Positions 36,137 to 45,197 are shown, numbered from the stretch's first letter. The stretch: 64,000 nucleotides of DNA from Pseudomonas kielensis (GCF_014236655.1 NZ_JACMYG010000020.1:1-64000), one strand, 5' to 3'. The notes: a model not told the origin generated them from the letters alone. Program-made: numbers and translations.

Positions 36137-37011
36137 TCAGGGGTTCCGCGAGGGGCAGGACTCAACGCGGGCAATGCATCAGCCGTGAGCGAACCCGGCA
36201 GACGAATCTCTACCGCGACCGGCAGGTGATCGGAAATCGGTTGCGCCAGCACTTCGACCCGTTCGAGGGTCAGCGATGGGCTGAGCAGGATGTGGTCCAG
36301 GCAGCGTTGCGGGCGCCAACTGGGGAAGGTCGCTTCGACCTGGGGCGCGAGCAGGCCCAGATCACGCAATGGCGAGCTTTGCAGCAGGTCACTGGCGTGG
36401 GTGTTCATGTCGCCCATGAGGACTTGGTGCTTATAGTCGCCGATCAGGTCGCGAATGTACGCCAGTTGCAGGGTCCTGACCCGGGCGCCCAACGCCAGGT
36501 GCATCATAACCACCACCAGCGCCTCCGGCCCTTCGCCAAACCGCACGAGAATCGCGCCGCGCCCCTTGGGCCCAGGCAATGGGTGATCTTCGATCACCCA
36601 CGGACGCAGACGGCTAAGCACGCCATTGCTGTGCTGGCCGAGCCGACCGAGGTTGCGGTTGAGCTGTTGGTACCAATAGGGGAAGGCACCGAGCTGGGCC
36701 AGGTGCTCGACCTGGTTGACGTAGCCTGAACGCAGGCTGCCGCCATCGGCCTCCTGCAGCGCGACCAGGTCATAGTCGCCCAGCAGGTTGCCGATCTTCT
36801 GCAGATTGTCGGCACGCCCGGTGTGTGGCAGCAGATGCTGCCAGCCCCGGGTCAGGTAATGCCGATAACGCTCGGTACTGATACCGACCTGGATGTTGAA
36901 GCTGAGCAGGCGCAGACGGCTGTCTGCGGGCAAGCCCGAGGGCTCCAGATGGTGCTCGTTGACCTGCGGATCATGCCGGCCAACGATGCGTTCAGTACTC
37001 CAGCGGCGCAT
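36133..37011 (-). CDS. Endonuclease/exonuclease/phosphatase (EEP) family protein
   Basis: A 292-aa protein of the EEP fold: RLLSFNIQVGIS (Asn ligand), DLVALQEADGGS (catalytic Glu in LQE), VVVMMHLALG, LMGDMNTHASDLL (Asp-Met-Asn) and QPISDHLPVAVEIRLP (SDH end motif). Substrate could be nucleic acid, phosphoesters or lipids; none can be chosen from sequence. Its stop overlaps dgcH, so they are co-translated, and dsbA follows upstream with a 12-base gap, suggesting a dsbA-EEP-dgcH operon. Confidence 0.88.
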   Translation of the reverse strand: MRRWSTERIVGRHDPQVNEHHLEPSGLPADSRLRLLSFNIQVGISTERYRHYLTRGWQHLLPHTGRADNLQKIGNLLGDYDLVALQEADGGSLRSGYVNQVEHLAQLGAFPYWYQQLNRNLGRLGQHSNGVLSRLRPWVIEDHPLPGPKGRGAILVRFGEGPEALVVVMMHLALGARVRTLQLAYIRDLIGDYKHQVLMGDMNTHASDLLQSSPLRDLGLLAPQVEATFPSWRPQRCLDHILLSPSLTLERVEVLAQPISDHLPVAVEIRLPGSLTADALPALSPAPRGTPE

Positions 37012-37023
37012 GGCGTGCGCCGC

Positions 37024-37653
37024 TTACTTAGCGGCGCGCTCCTTGGCGATCAACTGATCAGCCACGCTCAGGGCGCCTTCCGGGCCACCGGCGGTGCCGA
37101 GGTCAAAGCGGTACTTGCCATTGACGACCATGGTCGGTACGCCGGAGATCTGGTAGGCCTGGGCCTTTTTCTTGGCGTCCTCGACCTTGCCTTTGACGGC
37201 GAACGAGTTGAAGGTGCTGAGGAACTTGTCCTTGTCGACGCCTTCGCCAGCCAAAAACTCGGCCATCTCTTCAGGGGTCGCGAGTTTCTTGCCGCTGTGG
37301 ATCGCTTCGAACACGGCCTTGTGGACCTTATGCTCCACACCCATGGCTTCCAGGGTGATGAACAGTTGGCCATGGACGTTCCAGATACCACCGAACATGG
37401 CCGGAATACGCACGAAATTCACGTCGGCTGGCAGCTTATCGGCCCATGGGTTGATGGTCGGCTCGAATGCGTAGCAATGCGGGCAGCCGTACCAGAACAG
37501 TTCCACGACTTCGATCTTGCCAGGCACCGCCACCGGGACGGCGTTGCTCAGTTCGACATATTGTTTACCGGCTTCAAGCGGTTCGGCCGCCTGGGCGGTC
37601 ATGCCGAACAGGCTGGCGGTGACGAGTGCGGCGCTGAGAATCAGATTACGCAT
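37024..37653 (-). CDS. dsbA: Thiol:disulfide interchange protein DsbA
   Basis: A 209-aa periplasmic oxidase. Signal peptide residues 1-22 (ending MTAQA), active site FWYGCPHCYAF with Cys57 and Cys60, and the cis-proline loop SGVPTMVVNG. It introduces disulfides into exported proteins, including the CSS-type EAL protein and possibly the cytochromes nearby (inference). First gene of a leftward run with the EEP and dgcH genes. Confidence 0.96.
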   Translation of the reverse strand: MRNLILSAALVTASLFGMTAQAAEPLEAGKQYVELSNAVPVAVPGKIEVVELFWYGCPHCYAFEPTINPWADKLPADVNFVRIPAMFGGIWNVHGQLFITLEAMGVEHKVHKAVFEAIHSGKKLATPEEMAEFLAGEGVDKDKFLSTFNSFAVKGKVEDAKKKAQAYQISGVPTMVVNGKYRFDLGTAGGPEGALSVADQLIAKERAAK

Positions 37654-37742
37654 GCTTTGCTCCTGGACACATTGGCTCGCCTCGCGCGACCTGCGGTCTG
37701 GCAGGTCATGGCGGGCATCAGTTTTCTAGTGTAACGGCAGCA

Positions 37743-37775
37743 GCCACAAAAAAGGGCGGCCTAGGCCACCCTTTT
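37743..37775 (-). terminator. Terminator of the cytochrome c4/c5 unit
   Basis: Read leftwards: AAGGGTGGCC/GGCCGCCCTT stem with a 2-base loop followed by TTTTTT. It lies 78 bases after the cytochrome c4 stop and 90 bases before the dsbA start. Confidence 0.82.
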
Positions 37776-37852
37776 ATGCTTGCATCGAAGGATTAATCGA
37801 GCGTTAACGTCGCGCGGGTACGATACCTCGCGCAGCGCCCGCTCAATCGGCC

Positions 37853-38455
37853 TTAGTGCAGGCCTTGAATGTAGCTGGACACCGCTTCGATGTCCTTGTT
37901 GCTCAGCTTCGCTGCAACGCTTTGCATGATCTTCGCGTCATCGTTGACACGGTTACCTTCACGGAAATCGGTCAACTGCTTAGCGGTGTATTGTGCGTGC
38001 TGGCCACCCAGGTGCGGGAAGCCCCCTGCCGCGTTGCCGCTGCCGTTAGGCGAGTGGCAACCGGTGCATGAAGGCATGCCCTGGTCCAGCTTGCCGCCGC
38101 GGAACAACTCTTCACCGCGAGCCACGACTTTCGGATCCGCTGCGCCGACACTGCCTTTCTGGCTGGCGAAGTAGGCAGAGAGATCCGCCAGGTCCTGATC
38201 ACTCAGGTTGGTCAGCAGGCCGGTCATTTCCAGAACGGTGCGCTTGCCCGACTTGATGTCGTGCAGTTGCTTGTTCAGGTAACGCTCACCCTGACCCGCC
38301 AGTTTTGGAAAATTTGGCGCCATGCTGTTGCCATCCGGGCCATGGCAAGCGCCACATACTGCGGCTTTCGCCTGACCAGCAGTCGCATCACCTGCAGCAT
38401 GGGCAATGCCGGAGATCCCCACGGTCAACAGCAGACTCACGATCAATTTGTTCAT
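37853..38455 (-). CDS. Cytochrome c4 (diheme)
   Basis: A 200-aa periplasmic diheme cytochrome. A signal peptide (MNKLIVSLLLTVGISGIAHA) is followed by two heme sites, CGACHGPDG (about residue 35) and CTGCHSPNG (about residue 132), in two similar domains, each with a downstream Met ligand (NSMAPNFPKLAGQ; KIMQSVAAKLS). It carries electrons to terminal oxidases, mainly cbb3 in pseudomonads. It lies 46 bases downstream of the monoheme cytochrome gene. Confidence 0.93.
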   Translation of the reverse strand: MNKLIVSLLLTVGISGIAHAAGDATAGQAKAAVCGACHGPDGNSMAPNFPKLAGQGERYLNKQLHDIKSGKRTVLEMTGLLTNLSDQDLADLSAYFASQKGSVGAADPKVVARGEELFRGGKLDQGMPSCTGCHSPNGSGNAAGGFPHLGGQHAQYTAKQLTDFREGNRVNDDAKIMQSVAAKLSNKDIEAVSSYIQGLH

Positions 38456-38501
38456 CAGCTAATCCAACTACGGCTAAGGGTTAAAGAGTTATGGACCGGG
38501 A

Positions 38502-38792
38502 TCACTCGCTCATCCACTGGATGATGGCCTGGTAATCCTCGGCACTGCAGTCCATGCACAAACCACGCGGCGGCATCGCCTTGAAACCCTGGGTCACGTG
38601 TTGCACCAGCGTCTCCATACCTTGCGCCAGTCTCGGCGTCCACGCCTGCTGGTCACCCTTTCGGGGCGCCGTGGGCAGTTGGCCGGAATGACAGGCTCCA
38701 CAAACACGGTTGTACACAGCTTCCGGATCCTGTGTAGCCTGCGCGCCATATAGCGGCATCAAGACACCGGCAGCTAGCAGCCATTTCGTCAT
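38502..38792 (-). CDS. Monoheme c-type cytochrome (c5-like)
   Basis: A 96-aa secreted cytochrome with signal peptide (residues 1-20, MTKWLLAAGVLMPLYGAQAT), one heme site CGACHSGQ and MPPRGLCMDCSAEDY, where Met is the likely axial ligand and the extra CxxC is typical of cytochrome c5. It probably shares a transcript with cytochrome c4. Confidence 0.9.
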   Translation of the reverse strand: MTKWLLAAGVLMPLYGAQATQDPEAVYNRVCGACHSGQLPTAPRKGDQQAWTPRLAQGMETLVQHVTQGFKAMPPRGLCMDCSAEDYQAIIQWMSE

Positions 38793-38983
38793 AAAACGAC
38801 CTTTTCAGGGTTGAGAGCGTGCTGCGTTCTAATGCGCAATCAAGGTCAATCGCTCTCGTGAACTTCATCCTACGCTGGGACAAAGCGCACACAAAATCTG
38901 CGGCATTATATACTGGCGTCACTGAAACGGAAACGACGCTGCTCTTTGCGACCAATCTCGGCACCGCCCACATCGGAAATCCC

Positions 38984-39625
38984 ATGCAACTCAAGAACCC
39001 CATCCTCGGTCTGTGCCAACAGTCCACCTTCATGCTCAGCGCTGCCAAAGTCGATCAATGCCCCGACGACGAAGGCTTCGAAGTGGCGTTCGCCGGGCGG
39101 TCCAACGCCGGTAAATCCAGTGCGCTGAACACCCTGACCCACGCCAGCCTGGCGCGTACCTCCAAGACGCCAGGGCGCACACAGCTGTTGAACTTCTTCA
39201 AACTAGACGAAGAACGGCGTCTGGTCGACCTTCCGGGCTACGGCTACGCAAAAGTACCGATCCCGCTGAAGCAGCACTGGCAGCGCCACCTGGAAGCCTA
39301 CCTGGGCAGCCGTGAGAGCCTGAAGGGCCTGATCCTGATGATGGACATCCGTCATCCAATGACCGACTTCGACCTGCTGATGCTCGATTGGGCCGTCGCC
39401 AGCGGCATGCCGATGCACATTTTGCTGACCAAAGCCGACAAGCTGACCTATGGCGCAGCCAAAAATACCCTGCTCAAGGTCCAGGCGGAAATCCGCAAAG
39501 GCTGGGGCGATGCCGTGACCATCCAGCTGTTCTCGGCCCCCAAACGCCTGGGCTTGGAAGACGCCTACACTGTATTGGCAGACTGGATGGAGCTTGCGGA
39601 CAAGGGCGCCGAGGCGGCCGAGTAA
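38984..39625 (+). CDS. engB: Ribosome biogenesis GTP-binding protein YihA/EngB
   Basis: A 213-aa GTPase needed for assembly of the large ribosomal subunit. G1 is GRSNAGKSSALNTL, G3 LVDLPGYGYAKVP, G4 LTKADKL and G5 LFSAPK. The start at 38984 (MQLKNPILGLCQQSTFMLSA) matches the family N-terminus; an earlier ATG at 38819 would add 55 unsupported residues. Divergent from the cytochrome genes and convergent with the ErsA-like sRNA and polA. Confidence 0.94.
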   Translation: MQLKNPILGLCQQSTFMLSAAKVDQCPDDEGFEVAFAGRSNAGKSSALNTLTHASLARTSKTPGRTQLLNFFKLDEERRLVDLPGYGYAKVPIPLKQHWQRHLEAYLGSRESLKGLILMMDIRHPMTDFDLLMLDWAVASGMPMHILLTKADKLTYGAAKNTLLKVQAEIRKGWGDAVTIQLFSAPKRLGLEDAYTVLADWMELADKGAEAAE

Positions 39626-39636
39626 AAATCGCGGGC

Positions 39637-39768
39637 AAAAAAAACCCCGAATTTCATATGGGGAGGGAGAAATTCGGGGTTTAAGCTTCTGGACCGCTAG
39701 GGCGGGGTCCAGATATCTGCCAACACTTAACACAACATAGGAGCATCGAAGGGCTTCACCACCCATTC
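39637..39768 (-). ncRNA. ersA: ErsA-like (Spot 42-positioned) small regulatory RNA
   Basis: On the minus strand an AlgU-type promoter (39797-39802 / 39775-39779) predicts a start near 39768. The transcript would end at a strong terminator: a 14-bp stem (39682-39669 with 39655-39642) whose loop is rich in C/T (TCCCTCCCC), followed by eight T (39644-39637). That gives about 132 nt, the reported size of P. aeruginosa ErsA, which lies in the same engB-polA interval. The 5' end contains TGGGTGGTGAAGCCC (hairpin-forming). Identity is inferred from position, promoter type and size. Confidence 0.78.
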
Positions 39769-39774
39769 AGTAAC

Positions 39775-39802
39775 TCTGAGTGGTGTTTCACGGGTTTAGT
39801 TC
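39775..39802 (-). promoter_or_regulatory. AlgU (sigma22)-type promoter of the ErsA-like sRNA
   Basis: GAACTA (39802-39797), 17-nt spacer, TCAGA (39779-39775), close to the AlgU/RpoE consensus GAACTT-N16/17-TCTGA. It points left, away from polA's stop and towards the sRNA terminator. Confidence 0.72.
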
Positions 39803-39924
39803 CTGGCTGCCACAAAATCGATTGGCAATAAGCCAACGAATTTTCCGACCTAAGCGCCATAAACCCCGCAATTGCCGCGACACTATGCCGCGGCGCTCCC
39901 TGCAAAAAATCGCGAAAAAATGGC

Positions 39925-42738
39925 TCAGTGAGCCTCATCCCAGTTGTTGCCGACGCCGACTTCCACCAAAAGTGGCACATCGAGGGTGGCCGCAGCGCTC
40001 ATGTGCTGGCGAATTTCGTTGCGCACTTGATCGACCAGGTCCTCGCGAACTTCCAGCACCAATTCATCGTGCACCTGCAGGATCACCCGAGCGTCCAGCC
40101 CAGAACTCGCCAACCAGTTATCCACAGCCACCATGGCCTTCTTGATGATGTCCGCCGCCGTGCCTTGCATTGGCGCGTTGATCGCCGTGCGTTCGGCGCC
40201 GGCGCGCTCCTGCGGCTTGTTGGAGTTGATCTCCGGCAGGTACAGCCGGCGACCGAACAGCGTCTCGACATAGCCCTGCTCCGCCGCCTGGGCGCGGGTG
40301 CGATCCATGTATTCACGCACGCCCGGATAGCGCGCGAAATAGGTATCGATATAGGCCTTGGCAGTCTTGGTGTCGACGCCGATATCCTTGCCCAGCTTCT
40401 GCGCACCCATGCCGTAGATCAGGCCGAAGTTGATGGCCTTGGCGCTGCGGCGCTGCTCGGTGGTGACGTCTGCCAGCTCGACCCGGAACACTTCCGCAGC
40501 CGTGGCGGTGTGCACGTCCAGGTTGTTGCGGAAGGCATTGAGCAGGCCTTCATCGCGGGACAGGTGAGCCATGATCCGTAGTTCGATCTGCGAATAGTCC
40601 GCCGCCAGCAGCTTGTAGCCGCTCGGCGCGATGAACGCCTGACGGATACGTCGGCCTTCGGCGGTGCGCACTGGGATGTTCTGCAGATTCGGATCGCTGG
40701 AGGACAGCCGCCCGGTAGACGCCACCGCCTGGTGATAGGAGGTGTGGATGCGGCCGGTGCGCGGGTTGATCTGCTCAGGCAGACGGTCGGTATAGGTACT
40801 TTTCAGCTTGCTCATGGAGCGGTACTGCATCAGTACCTTGGGCAACTGGTAGTCCTCCTCCGCCAGCTTGGCCAGCACTTCTTCGGCGGTGGACGGCTGA
40901 CCCTTGGCAGTCTTCTTCAACACCGGGTAGCCGAGTTTTTCGTAAAGAATCACCCCAAGCTGCTTGGGTGAGCCGAGGTTGAACTCTTCGCCGGCAATCT
41001 CGAAGGCTTCGCGCTCCAGCGCCACCAGCTTGTTGCCCAGCTCGACGCTCTGTTCGCCGAGCAGTTTGTCATCCACCAGCGCGCCCTGGCGCTCGATCCG
41101 CGCCAGCACGGGCACCAGCGGCATTTCGATATCGCTCAGGACACTGGCCAGGCTTGGGATAGCCGCCAGCTTTTCGTGCAGGGTCTGGTGCAGACGCAGA
41201 GTCACGTCGGCATCTTCGGCGGCATAAGGACCGGCCTGCTCCAGAGCGATCTGATCGAAGGTCAGTTGCTTGACGCCCTTGCCGGCGATGTCCTGGAAGC
41301 TGACCGTGGTGAGGCCCAGGTACTTCTGCGCCAGACTGTCCATGTCATGGCGAGTGGCCACGGAGTTGAGTACATAGGACTCGAGCATGGTATCGAAGGC
41401 AATTCCACGCACGGTGATACCGCACGCTTGATCGCCACCGATGGCGCAGTTGGCCAGGATGTTCATGTCGAACTTGGCGTGCTGGCCGACCTTGAGCTTG
41501 TGCTCATCCTCCAGCAGCGGCTTGAGGGCGCGTAGCACACTGTCGCGGTCCAGTTGCTGCGGCACGCCGATGTAGGAGTGAGTCAACGGGATGTAGGCTG
41601 CTTCATTGGCCCGCACCGCGAAGGACAGACCCACCAATTGGGCCTGCTGGGCGTCAATGCCAGTGGTTTCGGTATCGAAGGCGAACAGCTTGGCGTCGCT
41701 GAGTTTCTGCAGCCAGACCTCAAAACGCGCCTGATCGAGGATGGTTTCGTACTGCGCCTCAGTTGGCGCCGGCTCTTCAACGGCTACGTCCGTCTCGACC
41801 GCACTCAGCAGATCGGTCGCGGGCTCCGGTTGGGCCGCAGCCGCCAGCTCGACGCGCTTGGCATCGCGCTGCAACTCGTCGGACCAGCTTTTGAACTCGA
41901 GCAAGGCATACAGCTCGGCCAGCTTGTCGCGGTCCGGCTCGCGCAAGTGCAGGTCGTCCAGGCCCACGTCCAACGGTACATCGACCTTGATGGTCGCCAG
42001 TTGGTAGGACAGAAACGCCATGTCCCGATGCTCTTCGAGCTTGGCCGGCAGTGTCTTGGCGCCACGAATCGGCAGGCTCGGGACAATATCGAGCTGTGCG
42101 TAAAGTTCGGTCAGACCGCCGTTCACCCCAACCAACAGGCCGGATGCGGTCTTGGGTCCAATCCCCGGGACCCCGGGAATGTTGTCGGAGGAATCGCCCA
42201 TCAGCGCCAGGTAGTCGATGATCTGCTCGGGAGCGACACCGAATTTCTCCTTCACGCCAGCCACGTCCATCGAACTACCGGTCATGGTATTGACCAAGGT
42301 AATGTGCCCGTCGACCAGTTGCGCCATGTCCTTGTCGCCCGTGGAAATCACCACCGGGCGCTCAGCGGCCGCGCTGCTGCGGGCCAGCGTGCCGATCACA
42401 TCGTCCGCTTCGACGCCTTCGACGCACAGCAGCGGGAAGCCCAGGGCGATCACACTCTGGTGCAGCGGCTCGATCTGCACACGCATGTCGTCCGGCATGC
42501 TTGGACGGTTGGCTTTGTATTCGGCGTACATGTCATCGCGAAAGGTCCCACCCTTGGCGTCGAACACGACGGCGAACGGGCTGTCCGGGTACTGCTTGCG
42601 CAGACTCTTGAGCATGTTCAGCACGCCCTTGACCGCTCCGGTCGGCAGGCCTTTGGAAGTGGTCAGCGGTGGCAGCGCGTGAAAGGCGCGGTACAGGTAT
42701 GAAGAACCGTCCACCAGGACGAGGGGGGCTTGGCTCAT
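39925..42738 (-). CDS. polA: DNA polymerase I
   Basis: A 937-aa polymerase with all three domains: 5'-nuclease (1 to about 290; VDGSSYLYRAFHALPP, GDKDMAQLV, LMGDSSDNIPGVPGIGPKTA), an intact 3'-5' exonuclease (about 335-520; AFDTETTGIDAQQAQL) and the polymerase (about 530-937; motif A DYSQIELRIMAHLSRDEGL, motif B RRSAKAINFGLIYGMG, motif C QVHDELVLEV). It fills gaps in repair and Okazaki processing. The start at 42738 gives the usual MSQAPLVLVDG N-terminus. Confidence 0.97.
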   Translation of the reverse strand: MSQAPLVLVDGSSYLYRAFHALPPLTTSKGLPTGAVKGVLNMLKSLRKQYPDSPFAVVFDAKGGTFRDDMYAEYKANRPSMPDDMRVQIEPLHQSVIALGFPLLCVEGVEADDVIGTLARSSAAAERPVVISTGDKDMAQLVDGHITLVNTMTGSSMDVAGVKEKFGVAPEQIIDYLALMGDSSDNIPGVPGIGPKTASGLLVGVNGGLTELYAQLDIVPSLPIRGAKTLPAKLEEHRDMAFLSYQLATIKVDVPLDVGLDDLHLREPDRDKLAELYALLEFKSWSDELQRDAKRVELAAAAQPEPATDLLSAVETDVAVEEPAPTEAQYETILDQARFEVWLQKLSDAKLFAFDTETTGIDAQQAQLVGLSFAVRANEAAYIPLTHSYIGVPQQLDRDSVLRALKPLLEDEHKLKVGQHAKFDMNILANCAIGGDQACGITVRGIAFDTMLESYVLNSVATRHDMDSLAQKYLGLTTVSFQDIAGKGVKQLTFDQIALEQAGPYAAEDADVTLRLHQTLHEKLAAIPSLASVLSDIEMPLVPVLARIERQGALVDDKLLGEQSVELGNKLVALEREAFEIAGEEFNLGSPKQLGVILYEKLGYPVLKKTAKGQPSTAEEVLAKLAEEDYQLPKVLMQYRSMSKLKSTYTDRLPEQINPRTGRIHTSYHQAVASTGRLSSSDPNLQNIPVRTAEGRRIRQAFIAPSGYKLLAADYSQIELRIMAHLSRDEGLLNAFRNNLDVHTATAAEVFRVELADVTTEQRRSAKAINFGLIYGMGAQKLGKDIGVDTKTAKAYIDTYFARYPGVREYMDRTRAQAAEQGYVETLFGRRLYLPEINSNKPQERAGAERTAINAPMQGTAADIIKKAMVAVDNWLASSGLDARVILQVHDELVLEVREDLVDQVRNEIRQHMSAAATLDVPLLVEVGVGNNWDEAH

Positions 42739-42812
42739 GAGCAGGATCAACCTTTTCGGCGGGTCCGGCGCTAGAATAGCGGGACCGTTGACGACAAAGG
42801 GACAAGGTTATC

Positions 42813-43103
42813 ATGCGCACACTCAATCGCCTGTTGCTGGCTGGCTTGTTTAGCTTCATTCCATTGGCCGCCATGGCGGCAGATGATGCCCCAACGCCAG
42901 AGCCGCAAGTCACCATCCGCACGGAAGGCGACAAAACCATCCAGGAGTACCGCCAGAACGGCTTCCTGTATGCGATCAAGGTCACACCGAAGGGCGGCGT
43001 TCCGTATTTCCTGGTGCGCGCAGACGGCACGGATGCCAATTTCATCCGCTCGGATCAGCCCGATATGCTGATTCCGGCGTGGAAGATCTTTGAGTGGAAG
43101 TAG
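42813..43103 (+). CDS. DUF2782 domain-containing small secreted protein
   Basis: A 96-aa protein with a signal peptide (MRTLNRLLLAGLFSFIPLAAMA, residues 1-22) and the DUF2782 body PEPQVTIRTEGDKTIQEYRQ, GGVPYFLVRADG, ending PAWKIFEWK. Divergent from polA and 60 bases before thrB, a conserved Pseudomonas arrangement. Function unknown. Confidence 0.88.
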   Translation: MRTLNRLLLAGLFSFIPLAAMAADDAPTPEPQVTIRTEGDKTIQEYRQNGFLYAIKVTPKGGVPYFLVRADGTDANFIRSDQPDMLIPAWKIFEWK

Positions 43104-43163
43104 TTTCTTAACTTTAATCGGCGCTGGCTTGATCGCCGCGCCCGAACTGAGCAGTTTTTAACC

Positions 43164-44114
43164 ATGTCTGTGTTCACCCCCCTGGCTCGGCCCGAGCTGG
43201 AAACCTTTCTCGCCCCTTATGGGCTCGGCCGCCTGCTTGATTTCCAGGGGATTGCCGCTGGTAGCGAAAACACCAATTTCTTCATCAGCCTGGAACAGGG
43301 CGAGTTCGTCCTGACCCTGGTCGAGCGCGGCCCCGTGCAGGAAATGCCGTTCTTCATCGAACTGCTGGACGTACTGCACAACGCCAACCTGCCGGTGCCC
43401 TACGCCCTGCGCACCACCGACGGCATCGCCTTGCGCGAGCTGGCCGGCAAACCTGCGCTCTTGCAGCCACGGCTGGCGGGCAAGCACATCAAGGTGGCCA
43501 ACGCCCAGCACTGCGCGCAAGTCGGCGAGTTGCTGGCGCACCTGCACCTGGCGACCAAGGACCAGATGATCAAGCGCAAGACCGATCGCGGCCTGGACTG
43601 GATGCTCGAAGAAGGCACGCAGTTGCTCTCGCACCTGGGTGACGACTCGCGCCAGCTGCTGCAGCGCGCCCTGGACGAGATCATCGAGCAGAAGGCGAAA
43701 ATCCTCGCCTTGCCACGAGCCAACATCCACGCCGACCTGTTTCGCGACAATGCCATGTTCGAAGGCACTCACCTGACCGGGCTGATCGACTTCTACAACG
43801 CCTGCTCGGGCCCGATGCTCTATGACGTGGCCATCGCCCTGAACGACTGGTGCTCGGACGACGATGGCCTGATCGACGGCCCGCGGGCGCGAGCCCTGCT
43901 CGGGGCCTATGCGGCGCTGCGACCATTCAGTGCTGCCGAGGCCGAACTGTGGCCGACCCTGCTGCGTGTGGCCTGTGTACGGTTCTGGCTGTCACGCCTG
44001 ATCGCTGCGGAGTCCTTTGCCGGACAAGACGTGCTGATTCACGATCCAATGGAGTTCGAGCAGCGTCTGGCCCAGCGCCAGCAGGTCAGCACGCCGTTGC
44101 CGTTCGCGCTTTAA
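43164..44114 (+). CDS. thrB: Homoserine kinase (choline kinase-like fold)
   Basis: A 316-aa kinase of the ThrB type found in pseudomonads, which has the aminoglycoside phosphotransferase/choline kinase fold rather than GHMP. It has ENTNFFISLEQGEFVLTLVE at the nucleotide loop, the catalytic Brenner motif LPRANIHADLFRDNAMF and LTGLIDFYNACSGPMLYDVA with the metal-binding Asp. It phosphorylates homoserine for threonine synthesis. A REP pair follows the stop. Confidence 0.93.
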   Translation: MSVFTPLARPELETFLAPYGLGRLLDFQGIAAGSENTNFFISLEQGEFVLTLVERGPVQEMPFFIELLDVLHNANLPVPYALRTTDGIALRELAGKPALLQPRLAGKHIKVANAQHCAQVGELLAHLHLATKDQMIKRKTDRGLDWMLEEGTQLLSHLGDDSRQLLQRALDEIIEQKAKILALPRANIHADLFRDNAMFEGTHLTGLIDFYNACSGPMLYDVAIALNDWCSDDDGLIDGPRARALLGAYAALRPFSAAEAELWPTLLRVACVRFWLSRLIAAESFAGQDVLIHDPMEFEQRLAQRQQVSTPLPFAL

Positions 44115-44116
44115 AG

Positions 44117-44200
44117 GCTTCGCGGGCAAGCCTCGCTCCTACGCAGAGCAATACCTGCGCTTGTAGGCGCTAGGCTTGCCCGCGCTGGGATCGCCGCATA
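44117..44200. repeat. REP doublet between thrB and znuA
   Basis: TTCGCGGGCAAGCCTCGCTCC (one base over a typical 20-mer, beginning about 44120) and, inverted, GGCTTGCCCGCG (44172-44183) form a classic fluorescens-group REP pair between the convergent 3' ends of thrB and znuA. Confidence 0.8.
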
Positions 44201-44210
44201 CCCCGGCGTT

Positions 44211-45131
44211 TTACAGCGACTCCAGGCACCCTGCCAGGTCATTACCCAGCTTCTCCAGCACCTGCTCATAACCCTGGGCAGTGGCTGGCGTATAGCCGCC
44301 GAGTGCATCCAGCTCGGCCAGTTTCACCGGCAAACCGGCCACCAGGGTCTCGGCCAGGCGCGGGCGCAGTGGTGGTTCGCTGAATACGCAGGTCTTGCCC
44401 ACCGTCTGCAGACGCGTACGCATCGCCGCCACATGCTGGGCACCGGGCTGCACTTCGGCGGCCACGCTGAATACACCTGCATGCTTGAGCCCGTAGGCGT
44501 CTTCGAAATAGTCGAACGCTTCGTGGAACACGAAGTAAGGCTTGCCTTCGACCAACGCCAGGCGTGCTTTCAAGCGCAGGTCCAGGGCATCGAGGCGCTC
44601 ATCGAAGGCTTTCAGGTTGCTTTGATAACGCGGGGCATTGGCCGGATCGGCGGCACTCAGGTCGGTCGCGATTTTCGCCGCAATTACCCGCGCATTCACC
44701 GGCGATAACCACAGGTGGGCATCGAGGCTGCCAGGGCGATGATCGTGATCGTGCTCGTCGGCCTCCTCGGCGTGGGAGTGATTGTCCTCGGCAAAATGGC
44801 GCAGCGTCAGGCCTGGCAGCGTCTGCAGGGCCACCGATGGCAAGTTGCGCCCCTTGAGGACCCGAGGCAGGAAACCTTCCATGTCCGGGCCGATCCAGTA
44901 CAGCAGGTCTGCCGACTGCACGCGCCGTACGTCGGAAGGTCGCAAGGCATAGTTATGGGGTGAAGCGCCCGGTGGCAGCAGGACTTCCGGCACACCCAGG
45001 CCGTCCTGCACCGCAGCGGCTATCAGCTGTACCGGCTTGATACTGGTCAGGACCCTGACTTCGGCGTGAGCAGCGTTGATCGTGAAGAAACTGGCAGCAA
45101 ATGTGACAAGGATGGCAAAAACTCTGGACAC
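44211..45131 (-). CDS. znuA: Zinc ABC transporter substrate-binding protein ZnuA
   Basis: A 306-aa periplasmic zinc-binding protein. Signal peptide residues 1-23 (MSRVFAILVTFAASFFTINA, then AHA). Metal ligands include GASPHNYALRPSD, the His-rich loop NHSHAEEADEHDHDH, DAHLWLSP and the C-terminal CVFSEPPL. The GTG at 45131 gives the cleanest signal peptide; an in-frame GTG at 45140 (3 codons longer) is also possible. A Zur box lies 28 bases upstream, so it should be repressed by Zur with zinc. Confidence 0.93.
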   Translation of the reverse strand: MSRVFAILVTFAASFFTINAAHAEVRVLTSIKPVQLIAAAVQDGLGVPEVLLPPGASPHNYALRPSDVRRVQSADLLYWIGPDMEGFLPRVLKGRNLPSVALQTLPGLTLRHFAEDNHSHAEEADEHDHDHRPGSLDAHLWLSPVNARVIAAKIATDLSAADPANAPRYQSNLKAFDERLDALDLRLKARLALVEGKPYFVFHEAFDYFEDAYGLKHAGVFSVAAEVQPGAQHVAAMRTRLQTVGKTCVFSEPPLRPRLAETLVAGLPVKLAELDALGGYTPATAQGYEQVLEKLGNDLAGCLESL

Positions 45132-45158
45132 GATGACCACTCAAAGAGACGAGAACGG

Positions 45159-45171
45159 GTAATATAATAAC
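45159..45171. promoter_or_regulatory. Zur box between znuA and zur
   Basis: GTAATATAATAAC is an imperfect palindrome matching the AT-rich Zur operator form (GTTATANNATAAC-like). It sits in the 66-base divergent region between znuA and zur-znuCB, so one site can control both directions. Confidence 0.78.
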
Positions 45172-45197
45172 GTCTCTCACAATATTCGTCGCCGCTC

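Noticed and set aside
38819..38983. N-terminal extension of EngB
   Set aside because: The extra 55 residues do not belong to the EngB family, and the family N-terminus starts at 38984.
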